NCBI RefSeq assembly: GCF_001690985.1
Contig: NZ_MAJS01000046.1
Span: 1 to 64,000 of the forward strand
Direction of reading: 5' to 3'
DNA: 64,000 nucleotides
From: Aliivibrio sp. 1S175
GTDB lineage: Bacteria; Pseudomonadota; Gammaproteobacteria; Enterobacterales; Vibrionaceae
Below the pieces are notes generated by a model that worked only from the letters and a program-made list of their open reading frames with translations, made no database searches and was not told the DNA's origin. A program made the translations under genes and the position numbers. Shown here piece by piece: positions 1 to 10,916 of this stretch. Each line of letters starts with the position of its first letter. Positions within the stretch are counted from its first letter, which is position 1.

Positions 1-1
1 A

Positions 2-3000
2 GAAGTCACCATTACGGTGACGGGCTCGAACGATGGCCCAACCATCAGCGGAACAGATACAGGCTCCGTTGTTGAAGATACCGTGGCTGAAGCGACAGGC
101 CAATTGGATGCAACAGACGCCGATGTTACCGATACACACTCGTGGTTAGTGACAGATGGCGCAGGTACTTACGGTGAATTAACCGTCGATGCAACCGGCA
201 AATGGACCTACACGTTAGACAATACACTGGCGGGAACGCAAGCCATTTCTAATGGTGAAGTCAAAACTGAAACCTTTGACATCGTTGCGGATGATGGCAA
301 CGGTGGAACCGTAACACATACCGTCACCGTTGAAGTGACGGGCACCAATGATGCTCCAGTAGTTTCAGGTTCATCTATCATTTCTGGTGGTGTTGTCGAA
401 GAAACAACACTTAGCACCAGTGGCGATTTATTTGTTGATGATGTAGACACATTAGATTCGCATACATGGACATTACTTACATCTAATACTGATCCATACG
501 GTTCAATTACGGTAACAACGAATCCCGATGGCTCTGGTAAATGGGAATACACCCTAAATAATACCGCAGCGCAAGTTCAAGCCTTGGCAAATGGTGAAAG
601 ACATACTGTTGAATATCAAATTCAAGTTGAGGATGGAGAAGGTGGTTTAACAACAGAAACCATTTCCATTGAGATTACAGGCACAAACGATGAGCCTGTG
701 GTGTCAGGTCAGTCTACTGGTCTAGTGAAAGAAGATACCGCAACTCAATCAGAGGCCGAAGGTCAATTGACTGTCGATGATGTTGATTTAATCGATGTTC
801 ATGGTTGGAGTGTAGATACTAATAACGGCACTTATGGCTCGATTACGATAGATCCTGCTACGGGTAAATGGGTTTACACCATAGATAACGGACTAGCAGC
901 AACACAAGAATTAACCGAAGGTCAAAGTGTCGAAGATAAATTTATTGTTACCGTTGATGATAATCAAGGTGGTACAGATACGATCGAAATCGTAATCACC
1001 GTAGTTGGTACCAATGGAGTTCCTGTTATTGGTGGCGATATTGTAGGTGATGTTACCGAAGATACAAAATTAACGACAACAGGCACGTTAACCGCTGCAG
1101 ATGAAGATGCAACAAGCTCGTTTAATTGGGATATCGTAGGTTCAGATACCGGTACTTATGGTAAATTTACATTAGATGCGAGTACAGGAACTTGGGTATA
1201 TACATTAGATAATGACGCTGCTCAATCTCTTGGTGCAGGTGATGACCCAATCAAAGAATATTACACCGTAGAATTAAGCGATGGTGCTGGTGGTGTAATT
1301 ACAGAAACCGTTGAAATTACAATTAATGGGACTAATGATGATCCAGAATTATCAGGGCAATTATTAGGTTCCGTAAAAGAAGATTCAATAGAAACAACAG
1401 AAGGCCAACTCATTGTTGACGATGTAGACCTTTCAGATACCCATACATGGGAAGTTCTGCCGGCAACTGGCTCTTATGGTTCAATTACGGTGGATGCAAA
1501 CGGTAAATGGACTTATACCATCAATAACTCATTAGATATCACTCAGCAGCTTGCAGAAGGCGAAAATGCAGAAGATCGTTTTATTGTTACGGTTGATGAC
1601 GGACAAGGTGGCACTGATCAAAAAGAGATTATCATTTCTTTAGAAGGAACCAATGATCTACCAAGTGTTGTCGACAGTAATGATACCGGAACCGTTAAAG
1701 AGGACGAGATCTTAACTATTTCAGATACATTAACGGTTGATGATGTTGACTTATCTGATGTGCATAATTGGTTTGTGATTGGGGCCTCTGAATCGAAATT
1801 AGGCAGTTTTTCAGTAGATTCAGTGACAGGTAAGTGGACGTATACACTTAATGGAACTGAATCTCAAGTTCTTGCTGCAGGAGAAAGTGTCGTTGAAAGT
1901 TTTGTCGTCGTCGTTGGTGACGGTAATAACGGTTATGCCCAACATACTGTTGAAATAACTATCGAGGGCACTAATGACCAACCTGAAATTACAGGGAGAA
2001 CAACAGGCACTGCTGTAGAAGATATTATACCGACAGCTACAGGAGCATTAACTGCAGTAGATGTTGATTTTACTGATGATCATACTTGGTTTGTTGATGG
2101 TGGTGGCGCCGGTAAGTACGGAACAATGACTGTTGATGGTGATGGTAATTGGTTATATGCCTTAGATCCGTTGAATAGTGATACTCAAGCATTGGCAGAG
2201 AACCAACAAGAGTTTGAAACGTTTACTATTCATGTCGATGACGGTAATGGTGGGATGAATACCATCGAGATAAGGGTTGAAGTATTAGGTACGAATGATG
2301 CTCCTATCATAGGTGGACGTACAACTAGAACCATTACTGAGGATGATGCAGCTTCCGTTTCGGGTAAATTAAAAGATGGTGATGTCGATTTAACAGATTC
2401 ACACACTTGGACATTACTTACCGATACACAAGGTGATTATGGCTCATTATCATTAAATGCAAATGGCCGATGGACATATACTATTGATAATACGTTAGCC
2501 TCGACTCAAGGTTTATTGGAAAACCAAAGTGAAACTGAAGAATTTATTATTCAAGTAGAAGACCAATACGGTGCTATTGATACAGTTACAGTCACAGTCA
2601 CAGTCAAAGGAACTAATGATGTTCCTGAGCTATCAGGAGAATTAACTGGAATTGTAGAAGAAGATTCAGTGATTACTGAGATTGATGGACAACTGTACCC
2701 TGATGATCAAGATATTGATGACACTTATACATGGTCGTTAGATTCAAGTACCGGCTCGTACGGGACATTAACATTAGATACTAATGGTAAATGGTTTTAT
2801 GTTCTTGATAATGATAAAAGTTCAGTACAGTCATTGTCTGAAGGAGAAATAGTTCAGGATACCTTTACGGTAACAGTTACGGATGGTTTCGGAGGTTCGA
2901 CGTCAAAAGATATTGTTATTGATGTTGCTGGTAATAATGACGAACCATCAATTACGGGCGCAACAACGGGCAGTACGATTGAAAATACCACAGGAAAAGA

Positions 3001-6000
3001 TGTCGCAACCGGTGAGTTGACTGCGGTAGATATTGATCATTTAGATAATCATACATGGTCAATCGTCACCCCAGAAGGAGTCTATGGTGAATTAAGTATC
3101 GATCCTAATACTGGTATGTGGACGTATCAATTAGATAACTCAAAACCAGAAACAATCGCGATTTCATCAGGGCAGGTAGTGCAAGATACGTTTACCGTTC
3201 AGGTTGATGATGGTAAAGGTGGCACTAACCAAATTGAAGTGGTTATTGATATTGCTGGGACAAATAGCTCTCCTGGTATTATTGGTGATACTACAGGTGA
3301 AATAAAAGAAGATACGGCTCCAAATGAAATCTCAGGTGATTTACAGTCTGGTGATTTAGATTCAATGGATACCTTAGAATGGGAAATTATTGGTTCGGCA
3401 GGCCAATATGGCCAGTTTACTCTCGATAATGACGGGCATTGGACCTATACCCTTAATAACAGTAACAATACCGTTAATGGGCTAAAAGAAGGTGCAGAGC
3501 TAGTTGATACCATCACTGTAAAAGTAACCGATTCATTTGGTGAAGTTTCTGAAAAAGACATTGAAATTACGATTGAAGGGACAAATGATGCACCATCATT
3601 AAGCGGAGCATTAACCGGGACAGTAATAGAAGATCAAACAACGGTTATTGAAGGGCAACTAGATAGTTCAGATCCTGATGTAGGTGATATTCATGCATGG
3701 AACTTACTAAATGGTGTCGGTCAGTATGGTTCATTAACAATGAATTCTAGTGGTCGTTGGACATACACACTAATGAATTCTCTTGCTGCAATTCAAGCAC
3801 TTGGGCCGAATGAAACATTTACCGAAACATTTACGGTAACGGTAACCGATTCTATGGGATTAGAGTCTACAGATGACATCGTTATTACTATTCAAGGTAC
3901 CAATGATCTACCAGAAATAACGGGTGGGTTAACCGGTGAATATATTGAAGATGTATCTTCTGATATTGTTGTTGGTCAGTTAATTGCTACTGATATTGAT
4001 GCCGGAGATACAACAACGTTTGAAAACCGAACTTATGTAGGTAACTATGGAACGTTTTATTTAGAAGCTGATGGTTCATGGCGTTATGAGATAAATAAAG
4101 ATTCAGCGGCAATTCAATCATTGAACGAAGGTGAACAAATTTCAGAGACGTTTACCGCGGTAGTGCATGATTCTAACGGTGGTTTTACTAGCGAGCAGAT
4201 TGATTTCACTATTACTGGTACCAATGATTTACCTGTAGTCTCTGGTGAAAATTCAGCAACCGTTCTTGAAGACGCCCAAGAATTTATTCCAGGAGAGTTT
4301 ACAGGTCAGTTTACAAAAGTATCAGGAAATGTTCTTGCTGACGATATTGATTTAGGTGATGAAGTTGTTAGTTGGCAGGTAACAAATGGTAATGGTACTT
4401 ACGGTATATTTACAATTGATGAAAATGGCCAATGGACTTATTTATTAGATAATTTTGATAAAGATACAAATGATTTAGATTTTGGAGAGGAGGGTACCGA
4501 GACTTTTTATGTTACCGCGACTGATTCTCATGGTGGTGTTTCTGTTCCTTTCCCTGTAACTATTACTGTTGTTGGGAATACAGATAATGATGGCGGTGGT
4601 GGTGGTAATATAGACCAAGTTATTGACGTTGATGCAATTGAAGAGGGGGTTGATGGTAATGGCAGCGTTGATTCTGGAACTATTACTCTACCTGCAGGCT
4701 GTACAATAAGTGATGTTAGTTCAACGAGCGATGGCGTTTTTGGTTCATTGACAGTTAATGATGATGGAACGTGGAGTTATGAGGTTAATGATGACGCGAG
4801 TTATGTTGATGCTTTGTGTGAGGGCGAAGTAGTAACTGAAAAATGGTTCGTCACCGTGTCAACAAGTTGTGGAGATAAGGTTGTTCAGGTAAATGTGACT
4901 CTTACTGGTTCAAATGATCAGCCAATAATTATTGCAGATACCGCGACTGGAGAATTAGGTGAAGTGGTTGAAGACAGTATTCTTGATGTATCTGGTCAAT
5001 TAGAAGTTGTAGACCCTGATTCTTGTGATACTCACACATGGTATTTAGTTGATGCAACTGGCAATAAGATAGGTTCGCTAGACTCAAGTGGCGAAAACAT
5101 AGTAATTCAAGGTATTTATGGCGAACTGACATTAAACCAAGCAACAGGAGAGTGGACGTATGTGCTTGATAATGACAGTCCACTTGTACAAGCATTAACG
5201 CCGGATCAAATTGAAAAAGAATACGTACGTGTTGTTGTTGAAGACGATAAAGGTGCAGTTAGTGCCGATTCAACCATTAATATTAATGTTATTGGTGTGG
5301 CAGATGATGCTCCTGCGGTTGCCATCATTGAAGAAATTGCATTTAAAGAAGATGGAAGTCCATTAACTCAAACTGGAGTATTAGACAGTGTCGCCGGCTT
5401 AACTCCTGATTTAACCTGGAACCTTGTCACTGGTGATGGTTCATATGGGAACTTAACGCTAGATAATAACGGCAATTGGACTTATGTTCTTGATAATAAT
5501 TCATTAGCAGTTCAGCAACTGAATGAAGGTGAGTCAGTTACCGATACCTTCAGTGTTACTGTGGTAGATAAATTTGGTAAAACAGTTGTCGATGAAAATG
5601 GCGATCCCGTTGAAATGATTTTCAAGGTCGACGTTACCGGTACAAATGATGCGCCAGATATATCTGGTAAATTGAATGGAACGATTTCAAATATAGATTC
5701 AGACGGCAAGATTTCAGGAAACCTTAATGATGGTGATGTAGATACCGGGGATACTCATACTTGGAATGTGACTGATAATCAGGGTGATTATGGACGACTT
5801 ATCCTTATTAATGGCAAATGGACTTATACATTAGATACCAGTCTAGATGCAGTAAAAGTATTAGGTATAGGTGAAACATTATCAGATACTTTTGAAGTTA
5901 GCGTAACCGATTCTTATGGTGAAACATCAACAGAAACAATCACCGTCACGATCGATGGGTCTAATTTACCTCCAGAAATAGCTCAAGATGATCAAATCAT

Positions 6001-9000
6001 CATGGAGCTTAAAGAAGACGATAAGACGAGCGATACCAATACATTAACAGCAACGGATCCAAATAGTGATGATGTTACTTTTAGTGCTAAAACATTAACT
6101 GGGACGTATGGAACATTTGCCATTAATGAAAACGGAGAGTGGACTTACACCTTAGATAATAATGAGGCTCACATTCAAGGCCTAAAAGAAGGAGAGGTTG
6201 TATCCGAAGTCTTTACTGTATTTGCGGTTGATGAACATGGCGCAAAAACGGAACAAAAAGTCACCGTTAATATTACGGGAACAAATGATGAGCCTAAAAT
6301 TTCAGGAATGGATACCGGAGTCGCTCAGGAAACAGACGGCAGTACTACGTCAGGTAACTTTGTAACCTCAGATGTAGATGTTGGTGATAATGTCGTTGTT
6401 ACTGCAGGTACACAAGGCAGTTATGGTGCTGTCTCTGTCAATGATGCGACAGGAAAATGGACATATACAGTAGATGGTGAAAACCCAACAGTTAATAGCT
6501 TATCAAAAGGTGAAACGCTAACAGATACCGTTACGATCACGGCAACTGATGAATTAGGTGCGACGACCGATATGACGATAACTATCACTATTAATGGTGA
6601 AAACGATGCACCAGATTTAGTCGTTACGGTTCCGCCAGAATTAACAGAAGACAGCGGTGTAAGTGGTGCAAATACGATTGAAGTGACAGGTAATTGGGAT
6701 GATGGTGATCCTGATACTGCAGATTCACATTCTTGGGTTGTATCAAATGGCGATCCTTTAGGTACGCTTACTTTTGAACCTAATGGAGATTATAAGTTAG
6801 TTGTTGATAATTCAGCTCTGGCAATTCAACAGCTTGGTGTGGGTGACTCTTTAGAGTTAATTTATACCGTAAAAGTCACTGATGAATATGGCTTAAGTAG
6901 TACGCAAAATATTACCTTTACTGTTAATGGTACCAATGATGATCCAGAAGTTGTTAATACAAGTATTACCTCTGTCGATGTGGCAGAGGATGGGGTATTA
7001 ACTCAATCAGGCCAATTAGATATTTCTGATATTGACCAACTGGATACGACGTTTGATTTTAGTGTGACTAATTCGCCATCAGATGCTTACGGTGAAGTGA
7101 CAGTGGATTCAGATGGTAAATGGACTTACGTATTAGATAACGATAAAGCACAAGATATCGGTGATGAAGTTATTACAGAAACGTTCACTATTCAGATTGA
7201 TGATGGCAAAGGCGGAGTGATAACACAAGAGGTGACGGTGAATATTACCGGCACCGATGATGATCCGATTATAGATACGACAGTCACTCAAGTGACAGAA
7301 GGAACGGTAGTAGAAGATGGAACACTGACAGCTACCGGTCAAATTGCTTATGTGGATCCTGAAGGGGATGTGATTGATTACAATGTAATTAATCCACCGG
7401 CATCATCTTATGGTACTTTTACTGTAGACGCTAATGGTGTATGGACGTATGAGCTAAATAACACCTTAGCTCAAGAAATTGGGATTTCTGGCGCTCAAGA
7501 AACGTATACTATTGAAGTTACAGATCAAACTGGCGGAACAATACAACAAGTCATTACTATCAATATTACGGGTGAGAATGATAATCCAACGATTGATGTT
7601 TCAAGCGTCATTATTGGCAGTGTTGAAGAAGATGGTACAGCAACGGCTATTGGTCAATTAGATGTATCTGATGTTGATCTTACCGATACAAGCTTCACTT
7701 ATTCCGTTATTTCTGGTCCAAACACCGCAGGGACACCAGGAGATCTTACGGGGTTATATGGCGCTTTAACGGTTGACGGTAACGGTGAGTGGACATATGT
7801 ACTTGATAACGATAAAGCCCTAGTCTTAGGTGATGCTGTTGCAACAGAAAAATTCACGATTGAAGTTGCGGATGGCAATGGTGGAACGGTAACTCAAGAA
7901 ATTACGGTTAACGTTACAGGCAATGATGATCAGCCAATTATTGATGCAGGGGTTACGCAAGAAACAACAGGAACAGTGGTCGAAGATGGTACGTTGCATA
8001 CAGAAGGTACCATTGCTTACTTAGACCCTGAAGGTACAGATATAGGTTATACCGTATCAACCTCATCCACACCTTTATATGGAACATTTAGTGTTAATCC
8101 AACAACAGGTAAATGGGAATACGATCTAGATAATTCCCTTGCACAAGAGATAGGTGTTGATGGCGCTCAAGAATCTTTAGTCATTGATGTGACAGATGCA
8201 ACAGGCAAAGTGACACAGCAAGTTATCACCATCGATATTACTGGGGAAAATGATTCTCCGGTGATATCAGGAAGTAGCACCTCTGATGTAAAAGAAGGGG
8301 TAGTAGAAACAGTTACAGGTCAACTGACAGCAATTGATGCTGAAAATGATCCAATAGGATGGCAAATCGCATCGACGTCATCAGCAACGGGAAGTTACGG
8401 AACCCTCAGTATTAATGCGGCAGGGCTATGGACATATATACTTCTTGAAGGCAGTACGTTAGCGCTGGCTGCGGATACGACAGATGAATTTACTATAGAG
8501 GCTTCTGATGGAAAAGGAGGGGTGACTCAACAACTCATTACAGTGATCGTTGCAGCTCCGACTATTATTCAAGGTGCTATTGGTTCAGATATTTTAACGG
8601 GAACAACCAATGATGAGCTTTTATTTGGTAATCCATTAGATTTATCAGATGTTGGTACAGCTGATACGTTTACATGGACAAATGCCTCTATTGGTGGTGA
8701 TTTAGGTCGAGATGTCATTAAAGATTTTGATCTCGATAGCGACAAAATTGACTTAAGTGACATTGCAAACATAACAACAGTGTGGGATTCAGCAGTATTA
8801 GCGTCTCAAATCCAAATTACAGAAGTCGATGGAAGCACTGAAATTTATATTAATGAAGCAGGAGCAACTGTCCAAACCATTATTGTAGATGGGATTACCC
8901 TTGATGATTTAGCGGGAGAGCCAACTGCATCAATGACAGATGAAGAAAAGCTTAATGCATTAACTAACTCAGGTCATTTAGTCGTTTCAGATGCCTTTGG

Positions 9001-9439
9001 TAATGAGAGCGATAATATATTATACGCATCAGGTCAAAATGATATTTTAACTGGCGGTGGCGGTAATGATATTTTCTATTTTGCAGGAGAAGTGGCCGGA
9101 GACGCAATGGACCCAGCGCAAACATCGATTGCTGATTTTGCGGTTGATGGTGTAGCGGCAAATGGAGAAGCTGATATTTTAGACTTAGCTGAGTTATTAC
9201 CTGATTCAATTCAAACGAACTCAAGCATGGATGACATGCTGCAACACATTAATGTGAATATTGATGATGGTAACTCTCAAACGGTGCTATCAGTCACTGA
9301 TGAACTAGGAAATCAAACAGATATAACATTAGAAGGTGTTGATAGTACTACGCTTGGAATTAGTGATTTAGGCTCAATGAGCGATCAGGATATTCTGAGT
9401 ACAATATATAACGATTTCAACATGTTTAAAGTAGATTAA
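2..9439 (+). CDS. Giant VCBS-repeat RTX-type secreted adhesin (5' partial)
   Basis: The reading frame is already open at the left edge, so the true start lies upstream. The visible 3,140+ residues are about 25 tandem repeats of roughly 100 residues. Each ends in a G-T-N-D-x-P-type boundary and contains a W-T-Y-x-L-D-N core, the signature of VCBS/cadherin-like domains. A Gly-rich linker lies near residue 1,530. The C-terminus changes to RTX-like calcium-binding segments (GSDILTGTTND near nt 8,585; LTGGGGNDIFYF near nt 9,050) and an acidic tail, as expected for a type I secretion substrate. Such proteins are exported to the cell surface and mediate adhesion or biofilm formation; the ligand cannot be read from sequence. 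No secretion ABC transporter genes lie downstream, so they may be upstream of the window. Family assignment is certain, role is inferred. Confidence 0.95.
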   Translation, partial: EVTITVTGSNDGPTISGTDTGSVVEDTVAEATGQLDATDADVTDTHSWLVTDGAGTYGELTVDATGKWTYTLDNTLAGTQAISNGEVKTETFDIVADDGNGGTVTHTVTVEVTGTNDAPVVSGSSIISGGVVEETTLSTSGDLFVDDVDTLDSHTWTLLTSNTDPYGSITVTTNPDGSGKWEYTLNNTAAQVQALANGERHTVEYQIQVEDGEGGLTTETISIEITGTNDEPVVSGQSTGLVKEDTATQSEAEGQLTVDDVDLIDVHGWSVDTNNGTYGSITIDPATGKWVYTIDNGLAATQELTEGQSVEDKFIVTVDDNQGGTDTIEIVITVVGTNGVPVIGGDIVGDVTEDTKLTTTGTLTAADEDATSSFNWDIVGSDTGTYGKFTLDASTGTWVYTLDNDAAQSLGAGDDPIKEYYTVELSDGAGGVITETVEITINGTNDDPELSGQLLGSVKEDSIETTEGQLIVDDVDLSDTHTWEVLPATGSYGSITVDANGKWTYTINNSLDITQQLAEGENAEDRFIVTVDDGQGGTDQKEIIISLEGTNDLPSVVDSNDTGTVKEDEILTISDTLTVDDVDLSDVHNWFVIGASESKLGSFSVDSVTGKWTYTLNGTESQVLAAGESVVESFVVVVGDGNNGYAQHTVEITIEGTNDQPEITGRTTGTAVEDIIPTATGALTAVDVDFTDDHTWFVDGGGAGKYGTMTVDGDGNWLYALDPLNSDTQALAENQQEFETFTIHVDDGNGGMNTIEIRVEVLGTNDAPIIGGRTTRTITEDDAASVSGKLKDGDVDLTDSHTWTLLTDTQGDYGSLSLNANGRWTYTIDNTLASTQGLLENQSETEEFIIQVEDQYGAIDTVTVTVTVKGTNDVPELSGELTGIVEEDSVITEIDGQLYPDDQDIDDTYTWSLDSSTGSYGTLTLDTNGKWFYVLDNDKSSVQSLSEGEIVQDTFTVTVTDGFGGSTSKDIVIDVAGNNDEPSITGATTGSTIENTTGKDVATGELTAVDIDHLDNHTWSIVTPEGVYGELSIDPNTGMWTYQLDNSKPETIAISSGQVVQDTFTVQVDDGKGGTNQIEVVIDIAGTNSSPGIIGDTTGEIKEDTAPNEISGDLQSGDLDSMDTLEWEIIGSAGQYGQFTLDNDGHWTYTLNNSNNTVNGLKEGAELVDTITVKVTDSFGEVSEKDIEITIEGTNDAPSLSGALTGTVIEDQTTVIEGQLDSSDPDVGDIHAWNLLNGVGQYGSLTMNSSGRWTYTLMNSLAAIQALGPNETFTETFTVTVTDSMGLESTDDIVITIQGTNDLPEITGGLTGEYIEDVSSDIVVGQLIATDIDAGDTTTFENRTYVGNYGTFYLEADGSWRYEINKDSAAIQSLNEGEQISETFTAVVHDSNGGFTSEQIDFTITGTNDLPVVSGENSATVLEDAQEFIPGEFTGQFTKVSGNVLADDIDLGDEVVSWQVTNGNGTYGIFTIDENGQWTYLLDNFDKDTNDLDFGEEGTETFYVTATDSHGGVSVPFPVTITVVGNTDNDGGGGGNIDQVIDVDAIEEGVDGNGSVDSGTITLPAGCTISDVSSTSDGVFGSLTVNDDGTWSYEVNDDASYVDALCEGEVVTEKWFVTVSTSCGDKVVQVNVTLTGSNDQPIIIADTATGELGEVVEDSILDVSGQLEVVDPDSCDTHTWYLVDATGNKIGSLDSSGENIVIQGIYGELTLNQATGEWTYVLDNDSPLVQALTPDQIEKEYVRVVVEDDKGAVSADSTININVIGVADDAPAVAIIEEIAFKEDGSPLTQTGVLDSVAGLTPDLTWNLVTGDGSYGNLTLDNNGNWTYVLDNNSLAVQQLNEGESVTDTFSVTVVDKFGKTVVDENGDPVEMIFKVDVTGTNDAPDISGKLNGTISNIDSDGKISGNLNDGDVDTGDTHTWNVTDNQGDYGRLILINGKWTYTLDTSLDAVKVLGIGETLSDTFEVSVTDSYGETSTETITVTIDGSNLPPEIAQDDQIIMELKEDDKTSDTNTLTATDPNSDDVTFSAKTLTGTYGTFAINENGEWTYTLDNNEAHIQGLKEGEVVSEVFTVFAVDEHGAKTEQKVTVNITGTNDEPKISGMDTGVAQETDGSTTSGNFVTSDVDVGDNVVVTAGTQGSYGAVSVNDATGKWTYTVDGENPTVNSLSKGETLTDTVTITATDELGATTDMTITITINGENDAPDLVVTVPPELTEDSGVSGANTIEVTGNWDDGDPDTADSHSWVVSNGDPLGTLTFEPNGDYKLVVDNSALAIQQLGVGDSLELIYTVKVTDEYGLSSTQNITFTVNGTNDDPEVVNTSITSVDVAEDGVLTQSGQLDISDIDQLDTTFDFSVTNSPSDAYGEVTVDSDGKWTYVLDNDKAQDIGDEVITETFTIQIDDGKGGVITQEVTVNITGTDDDPIIDTTVTQVTEGTVVEDGTLTATGQIAYVDPEGDVIDYNVINPPASSYGTFTVDANGVWTYELNNTLAQEIGISGAQETYTIEVTDQTGGTIQQVITINITGENDNPTIDVSSVIIGSVEEDGTATAIGQLDVSDVDLTDTSFTYSVISGPNTAGTPGDLTGLYGALTVDGNGEWTYVLDNDKALVLGDAVATEKFTIEVADGNGGTVTQEITVNVTGNDDQPIIDAGVTQETTGTVVEDGTLHTEGTIAYLDPEGTDIGYTVSTSSTPLYGTFSVNPTTGKWEYDLDNSLAQEIGVDGAQESLVIDVTDATGKVTQQVITIDITGENDSPVISGSSTSDVKEGVVETVTGQLTAIDAENDPIGWQIASTSSATGSYGTLSINAAGLWTYILLEGSTLALAADTTDEFTIEASDGKGGVTQQLITVIVAAPTIIQGAIGSDILTGTTNDELLFGNPLDLSDVGTADTFTWTNASIGGDLGRDVIKDFDLDSDKIDLSDIANITTVWDSAVLASQIQITEVDGSTEIYINEAGATVQTIIVDGITLDDLAGEPTASMTDEEKLNALTNSGHLVVSDAFGNESDNILYASGQNDILTGGGGNDIFYFAGEVAGDAMDPAQTSIADFAVDGVAANGEADILDLAELLPDSIQTNSSMDDMLQHINVNIDDGNSQTVLSVTDELGNQTDITLEGVDSTTLGISDLGSMSDQDILSTIYNDFNMFKVD

Positions 9440-9467
9440 TAAGGTTAGTATCATTTAATTTACGCAA

Positions 9468-9507
9468 TTAAAAAGGCGAGAAGGGGTTACCCATCTCGCC
9501 TTTTTTA
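9468..9507. terminator. Bidirectional rho-independent terminator between adhesin and rlmI
   Basis: An inverted repeat GGCGAGA (9475-9481) / TCTCGCC (9494-9500) is followed by TTTTTT on the + strand and preceded by an A-run. It can therefore end both the adhesin (+) and rlmI (-), which converge here. Confidence 0.85.
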
Positions 9508-9543
9508 ATGCTTTTAAATAGCATCTTGAATTACGTTAGATAC

Positions 9544-10734
9544 TTATACAACGCGACAAGCAAAACCTTTTAGGTAGAAACCTTCAGGATAAGCAGAATC
9601 AAGAGGGTGATCCGCTGCTTGTTCAAAACGTTCAATAAATTGAACAGTACGTTTAGCATCAAGTGCCGCATCAGCAACAATTTTTTGGAATAAACCTGTA
9701 TCCATTAAACCAGAGCAAGAGTATGTTAATAGCGTGCCGCCTGGGTTCAAAATTTGCATCGCAAGCATGTTGATGTCTTTGTAACCACGACACGCACCAA
9801 CCAATTGGTTTTTAGATTCAGCAAATTTTGGTGGATCCATAATCACAACATCAAATTTAGTGCCGTTATCACGATATTCACGAAGCAACTTAAATACATC
9901 AGCATTTAAGAATTCAGCTTTAGATAAATCAAAGCCGTTAATTTCTGTGTTGTTTTTTGCGTTATCCAATGCCAGTTGAGAAACATCAGCGTTGATAACG
10001 TGCTTAGCGCCACCTTTAAGGGCGTATAGGCCAAAACCACCCGTATAAGAGAAACAGTTAAGTACTGATTTGTCTTTTACGTATTTGCATGAACGCTCAC
10101 GGCTGTCACGTTGGTCAAGGTAGAAACCGGTTTTATGACCATTAACGATATCAACGCTAATTTTTACGCCGTTCTCTTCAATGATGACAGATTCAGGTGG
10201 CTCTTCACCGTGAAGAACGCCAGTGCGTTGTTGTAGACCTTCTTTTTTACGAACAGAAACGTCAGAACGCTCGTAAATATTACAGTCTGGGTAGCATTCG
10301 ATTAATGCTTCGACCAACATATCTTTAGTTGCTTCAGCGCCAGCGCTTAGAAGCTGACATACAAAATAATTTTGGTAACGGTCAATAGTGATACCAGGTA
10401 AACCATCAGACTCCGCGGCAATTAAACGATAACCCGTTAAGCCTTCACGTTCAGCTAATACGTCACGTAGGCCTTGTGCTTGGTTTAATCGACGAACAAA
10501 GAAGTCTTTATCGATGGCTTCATTTTTGTCAAAAGTCCAAACACGAGCACGTATTTGAGATTGTGGAGAAAAAGCACCACGAGCAAGCCACTCACCGCTG
10601 TTTGAATAGATCTCTACTGTTTCACCTAGTTCTGGTTTTCCTTCCATACGCTCAATACCGCGAGAGAAAATCCAAGGATGGCGACGACGTAATGCTTTAT
10701 CACGTCCTTTTACTAAATAAATTGAAACAGTCAT
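9544..10734 (-). CDS. rlmI: 23S rRNA m5C1962 methyltransferase RlmI
   Basis: A 396-residue protein, the usual family length. It has an N-terminal PUA domain ([20 protein letters not shown] near residues 9-28) followed by a Rossmann SAM-methyltransferase. The SAM-binding loop [18 protein letters not shown] lies near residues 225-243, and the catalytic region has DPPKF and a TYSCSG Cys motif typical of RNA m5C enzymes. It methylates C1962 of 23S rRNA in the cytoplasm. In E. coli the order rlmI, yccX (acyP), tusE is conserved; here the same three genes occur but a chemoreceptor gene lies between rlmI and acyP. Start ATG chosen because the PUA domain begins immediately after it. Confidence 0.95.
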   Translation of the reverse strand: MTVSIYLVKGRDKALRRRHPWIFSRGIERMEGKPELGETVEIYSNSGEWLARGAFSPQSQIRARVWTFDKNEAIDKDFFVRRLNQAQGLRDVLAEREGLTGYRLIAAESDGLPGITIDRYQNYFVCQLLSAGAEATKDMLVEALIECYPDCNIYERSDVSVRKKEGLQQRTGVLHGEEPPESVIIEENGVKISVDIVNGHKTGFYLDQRDSRERSCKYVKDKSVLNCFSYTGGFGLYALKGGAKHVINADVSQLALDNAKNNTEINGFDLSKAEFLNADVFKLLREYRDNGTKFDVVIMDPPKFAESKNQLVGACRGYKDINMLAMQILNPGGTLLTYSCSGLMDTGLFQKIVADAALDAKRTVQFIERFEQAADHPLDSAYPEGFYLKGFACRVV

Positions 10735-10847
10735 ATCGATGCTCTGATGAGTAAATTAGGGGGCTATTCTCTTTGATGTGACAAGGAAAAGCAAACGAAG
10801 AAGGAGGGAGCAGGAGAATTATCTAAAAGAGAGAGGAGAGATAAAAA

Positions 10848-10881
10848 GAATGCAGTAATAAAATTAATTATTACTGCATGA
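10848..10881 (-). terminator. Terminator of the chemoreceptor gene
   Basis: A 12-bp perfect stem, ATGCAGTAATAA / TTATTACTGCAT, spans 10850-10879 with a 6-base loop. Read on the minus strand it is followed by TCTTTTTATC, about 40 bp after the chemoreceptor stop. Confidence 0.7.
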
Positions 10882-10916
10882 TATTAAGGCTATTGAAAGG
10901 TAAGAATTGATTATAT

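Noticed and set aside
208-552. Antisense frames across the adhesin repeats (also at 4929-5195, 5512-5709, 7133-7342, 8569-8772, 8964-9224)
   Set aside because: They mirror the repetitive coding strand, lack ribosome-binding sites and have no known motifs.
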